Shown here: in pieces, positions 42,648-43,920 of the stretch | Layout: every line of letters begins with the position of its first letter | Numbering within the stretch: the stretch's first letter is position 1 | NCBI GenBank assembly: GCA_034111325.1 | Contig: JAWUXM010000042.1 | Span: 1 to 43,920, forward strand | Direction of reading: 5' to 3' | Source: JAWUXM01 sp034111325 | Lineage (GTDB): Bacteria > Pseudomonadota > Alphaproteobacteria > Rickettsiales > JABIRX01 | DNA: 43,920 nt | Program-made: the position numbers and the translations under genes | Notes under the pieces: generated by a model | What the model was told of the DNA's origin: nothing | Seen by the model: the letters and a program-made list of their open reading frames with translations, nothing else | Database searches by the model: none

Positions 42648-43920
42648 CTATATCCTTTCACCAGCTCCGCCGTTTATATGACGCTTTTGCTTTACCAATT
42701 CACTTGCCACAGCTTTTGCTATTGCATCAAAATCAACTACAGAACCGCTTAAATTAGCTAGGCGATTAAGTCTTGTTTTCTGCTTTGCAGCATCAACACC
42801 GCTCAAAACAGAGCCAAGTCCTTGTGTAACAAAACCTACCATAGGGATAATATCACTACCTGCGCTAATCACCTTGCCGACATTACCTAATATCCCTACT
42901 TTATCATGATTTATTATATCGCTCTTTACACAAGATGTAGCGACATAAGCACCATTTAAGTTACTGATGATACTCATATAGTAAGCCTCTGCTTGCGGAT
43001 TCTGCATTGCTTGCTCAAAAGCACTCCTTGCTCGCTTGTTAGATGCATGCCTAGTGGCGATTTCATTTAATGTAGTTGCATGATTCTGTAATAATTTTCT
43101 AACCTCCAGAGAGTTAGTTTGAAGAGTGTTTTGACTTAATGCAGATAGATCCTGCAAGTTTGTAATATTTGCTCTGAGTGTGGCTAGTTCCTGCCTTGTA
43201 ACATTAGCTAAAATCCCTTCAACCCTAGAAAGGCGCTCCTCTGGCTCAACCCTCTTAGCAGGCACATTGGTCGTCGCGCGCGGAAGACCCTGAGCCCGTG
43301 GCAGGCTAGAACTCTTCTTCTCTTCTAACTGTCCTTTAGACAGCTCTCCCGCTTTTACTTCTTCTTGTTCTAAAAATGAATTTTTGCCAAAAGACTGAAG
43401 CAAAGCAGATAGGGTTTGGTTTTTGCTTGATTTTACTTTTTCTAGAGTTTCGGGCTCTATTGCTACGTTTTGAATTAGAAAAAACTTTATCATTTCTATG
43501 TGCTTGGAAAGATCGTCTTTTTGACTATCTTTATCTAGTTTTAAGGCTGCTTCAATGATTCTTGTTAAGGCGTAGCTTTGATGCACTAATGGGGTTTCTG
43601 CCATTTTGGCTTTGAGGTGCTCTATGCCACTATCATTGTTTTTATTATTGAGTGTTTTTATTGTTTCTTCTGTTTGGCTGAGGAATTCGTCTCTTATTTT
43701 GCAATTTCTTTCGATTAGGACTTCGATTCGGGAGGTTAATTCATCACCAATCTTGTTACCCCTAAGATAAAGAGTAGTCAGACTCTTATTCTCTTGCAAA
43801 GCCTGAGCAATTGCCTTTGCTCCTTCATCACCAATGTTGTTAAACCCAAGATAAAGAGAAGTCAGACTCTTATTCACTTGCAAAGCCTGAGCAATTGCCT
43901 TTGCTCCTTCATCACCAATC
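42648..43920 (-). CDS. Leucine-rich-repeat protein, N-terminus beyond window
   Basis: The frame stays open to the right edge; the apparent Met at 43883 is a TTG inside a repeat, so the gene starts outside. The visible N-terminal part holds ribonuclease-inhibitor-type LRRs of 28 residues (84 bp): IGDEGAKAIAQALQ then NKSLTSLYLGFNN, two full units visible. A charged helical region follows (LVHQSYALTRIIEAALK), then a coiled-coil stretch (LATLRANITNLQDLSALSQN). A hydrophobic segment IIPMVGFVTQGLGSVLSGV near the end may insert in a membrane. Eukaryote-like LRR proteins of this type are typical of secreted bacterial effectors. The CaaX protein gene follows 5 nt downstream. Confidence 0.88.
   Translation of the reverse strand, partial: IGDEGAKAIAQALQVNKSLTSLYLGFNNIGDEGAKAIAQALQENKSLTTLYLRGNKIGDELTSRIEVLIERNCKIRDEFLSQTEETIKTLNNKNNDSGIEHLKAKMAETPLVHQSYALTRIIEAALKLDKDSQKDDLSKHIEMIKFFLIQNVAIEPETLEKVKSSKNQTLSALLQSFGKNSFLEQEEVKAGELSKGQLEEKKSSSLPRAQGLPRATTNVPAKRVEPEERLSRVEGILANVTRQELATLRANITNLQDLSALSQNTLQTNSLEVRKLLQNHATTLNEIATRHASNKRARSAFEQAMQNPQAEAYYMSIISNLNGAYVATSCVKSDIINHDKVGILGNVGKVISAGSDIIPMVGFVTQGLGSVLSGVDAAKQKTRLNRLANLSGSVVDFDAIAKAVASELVKQKRHINGGAGERI

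Noticed and set aside
43881..43883. TTG as start codon of the LRR gene
   Set aside because: The frame stays open upstream and the TTG lies in the middle of a leucine-rich repeat, so the gene begins outside the window.

Overview
The window reads as AT-rich chromosome of an alphaproteobacterium. This rests on gene order (aroA-cmk, purC-purS-purQ, aminotransferase-hom, topA-dprA) and on a MutL with endonuclease motifs. Ankyrin and leucine-rich-repeat proteins, two proteins ending in a eukaryote-type CaaX box, an AmpD-like amidase, a lone dnaA and many palindromic intergenic elements suggest a host-associated lineage of Rickettsiales or Holosporales type. It is much less reduced than Rickettsia: genes for cysteine, homoserine, aromatic and purine synthesis are present. 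Family assignments come from recognised motifs; no database search was run.

Layout. 1-2456 (-): a large ankyrin protein that runs off the left edge. 2844-4831 (-): cmk and aroA. 4933-8438 (+): a lipoprotein, an ELM1-family protein and a dgcN/dgcA-like pair. 8629-9633 (-): ankyrin protein ending CCVTM. 9806-16722: tyrS, mutL, a prepilin, an EF-hand protein and dnaA. 17082-20070: amidase, then purC, a small exported protein, purS and purQ. 20377-20450: tRNA-Gln, overlapped antisense by the end of nagZ. 21587-31470 (-): a sulfate-assimilation and cysteine cluster. 31771-34303: a helical protein and a fused peptide-type ABC ATPase, flanked by repeats. 34304-38291 (+): two lipoproteins, an aminotransferase and hom. 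38293-41908 (-): topA and dprA. 42034-43920 (-): a CaaX protein behind an LRR protein that runs off the right edge.

How the genes work together. The cys genes make a coherent pathway: CysD/CysN make APS, an iron-sulfur CysH reduces APS directly (no CysC is seen), CysJ/CysI reduce sulfite with siroheme from CysG, and CysE/CysK make cysteine. In front of cysG lies a previously unlisted 33-codon reading frame ending in nine cysteine codons, followed by a short hairpin and T tract. This looks like a cysteine-responsive attenuator and is the most interesting regulatory signal here. The second standout is the pair of paralogous proteins ending in K-rich tails plus CVTM, which look like effectors prenylated by a eukaryotic host. 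The third is a family of about 120-bp hairpin elements whose stems covary between copies and whose terminal bases form the stop codons of several neighbouring genes.
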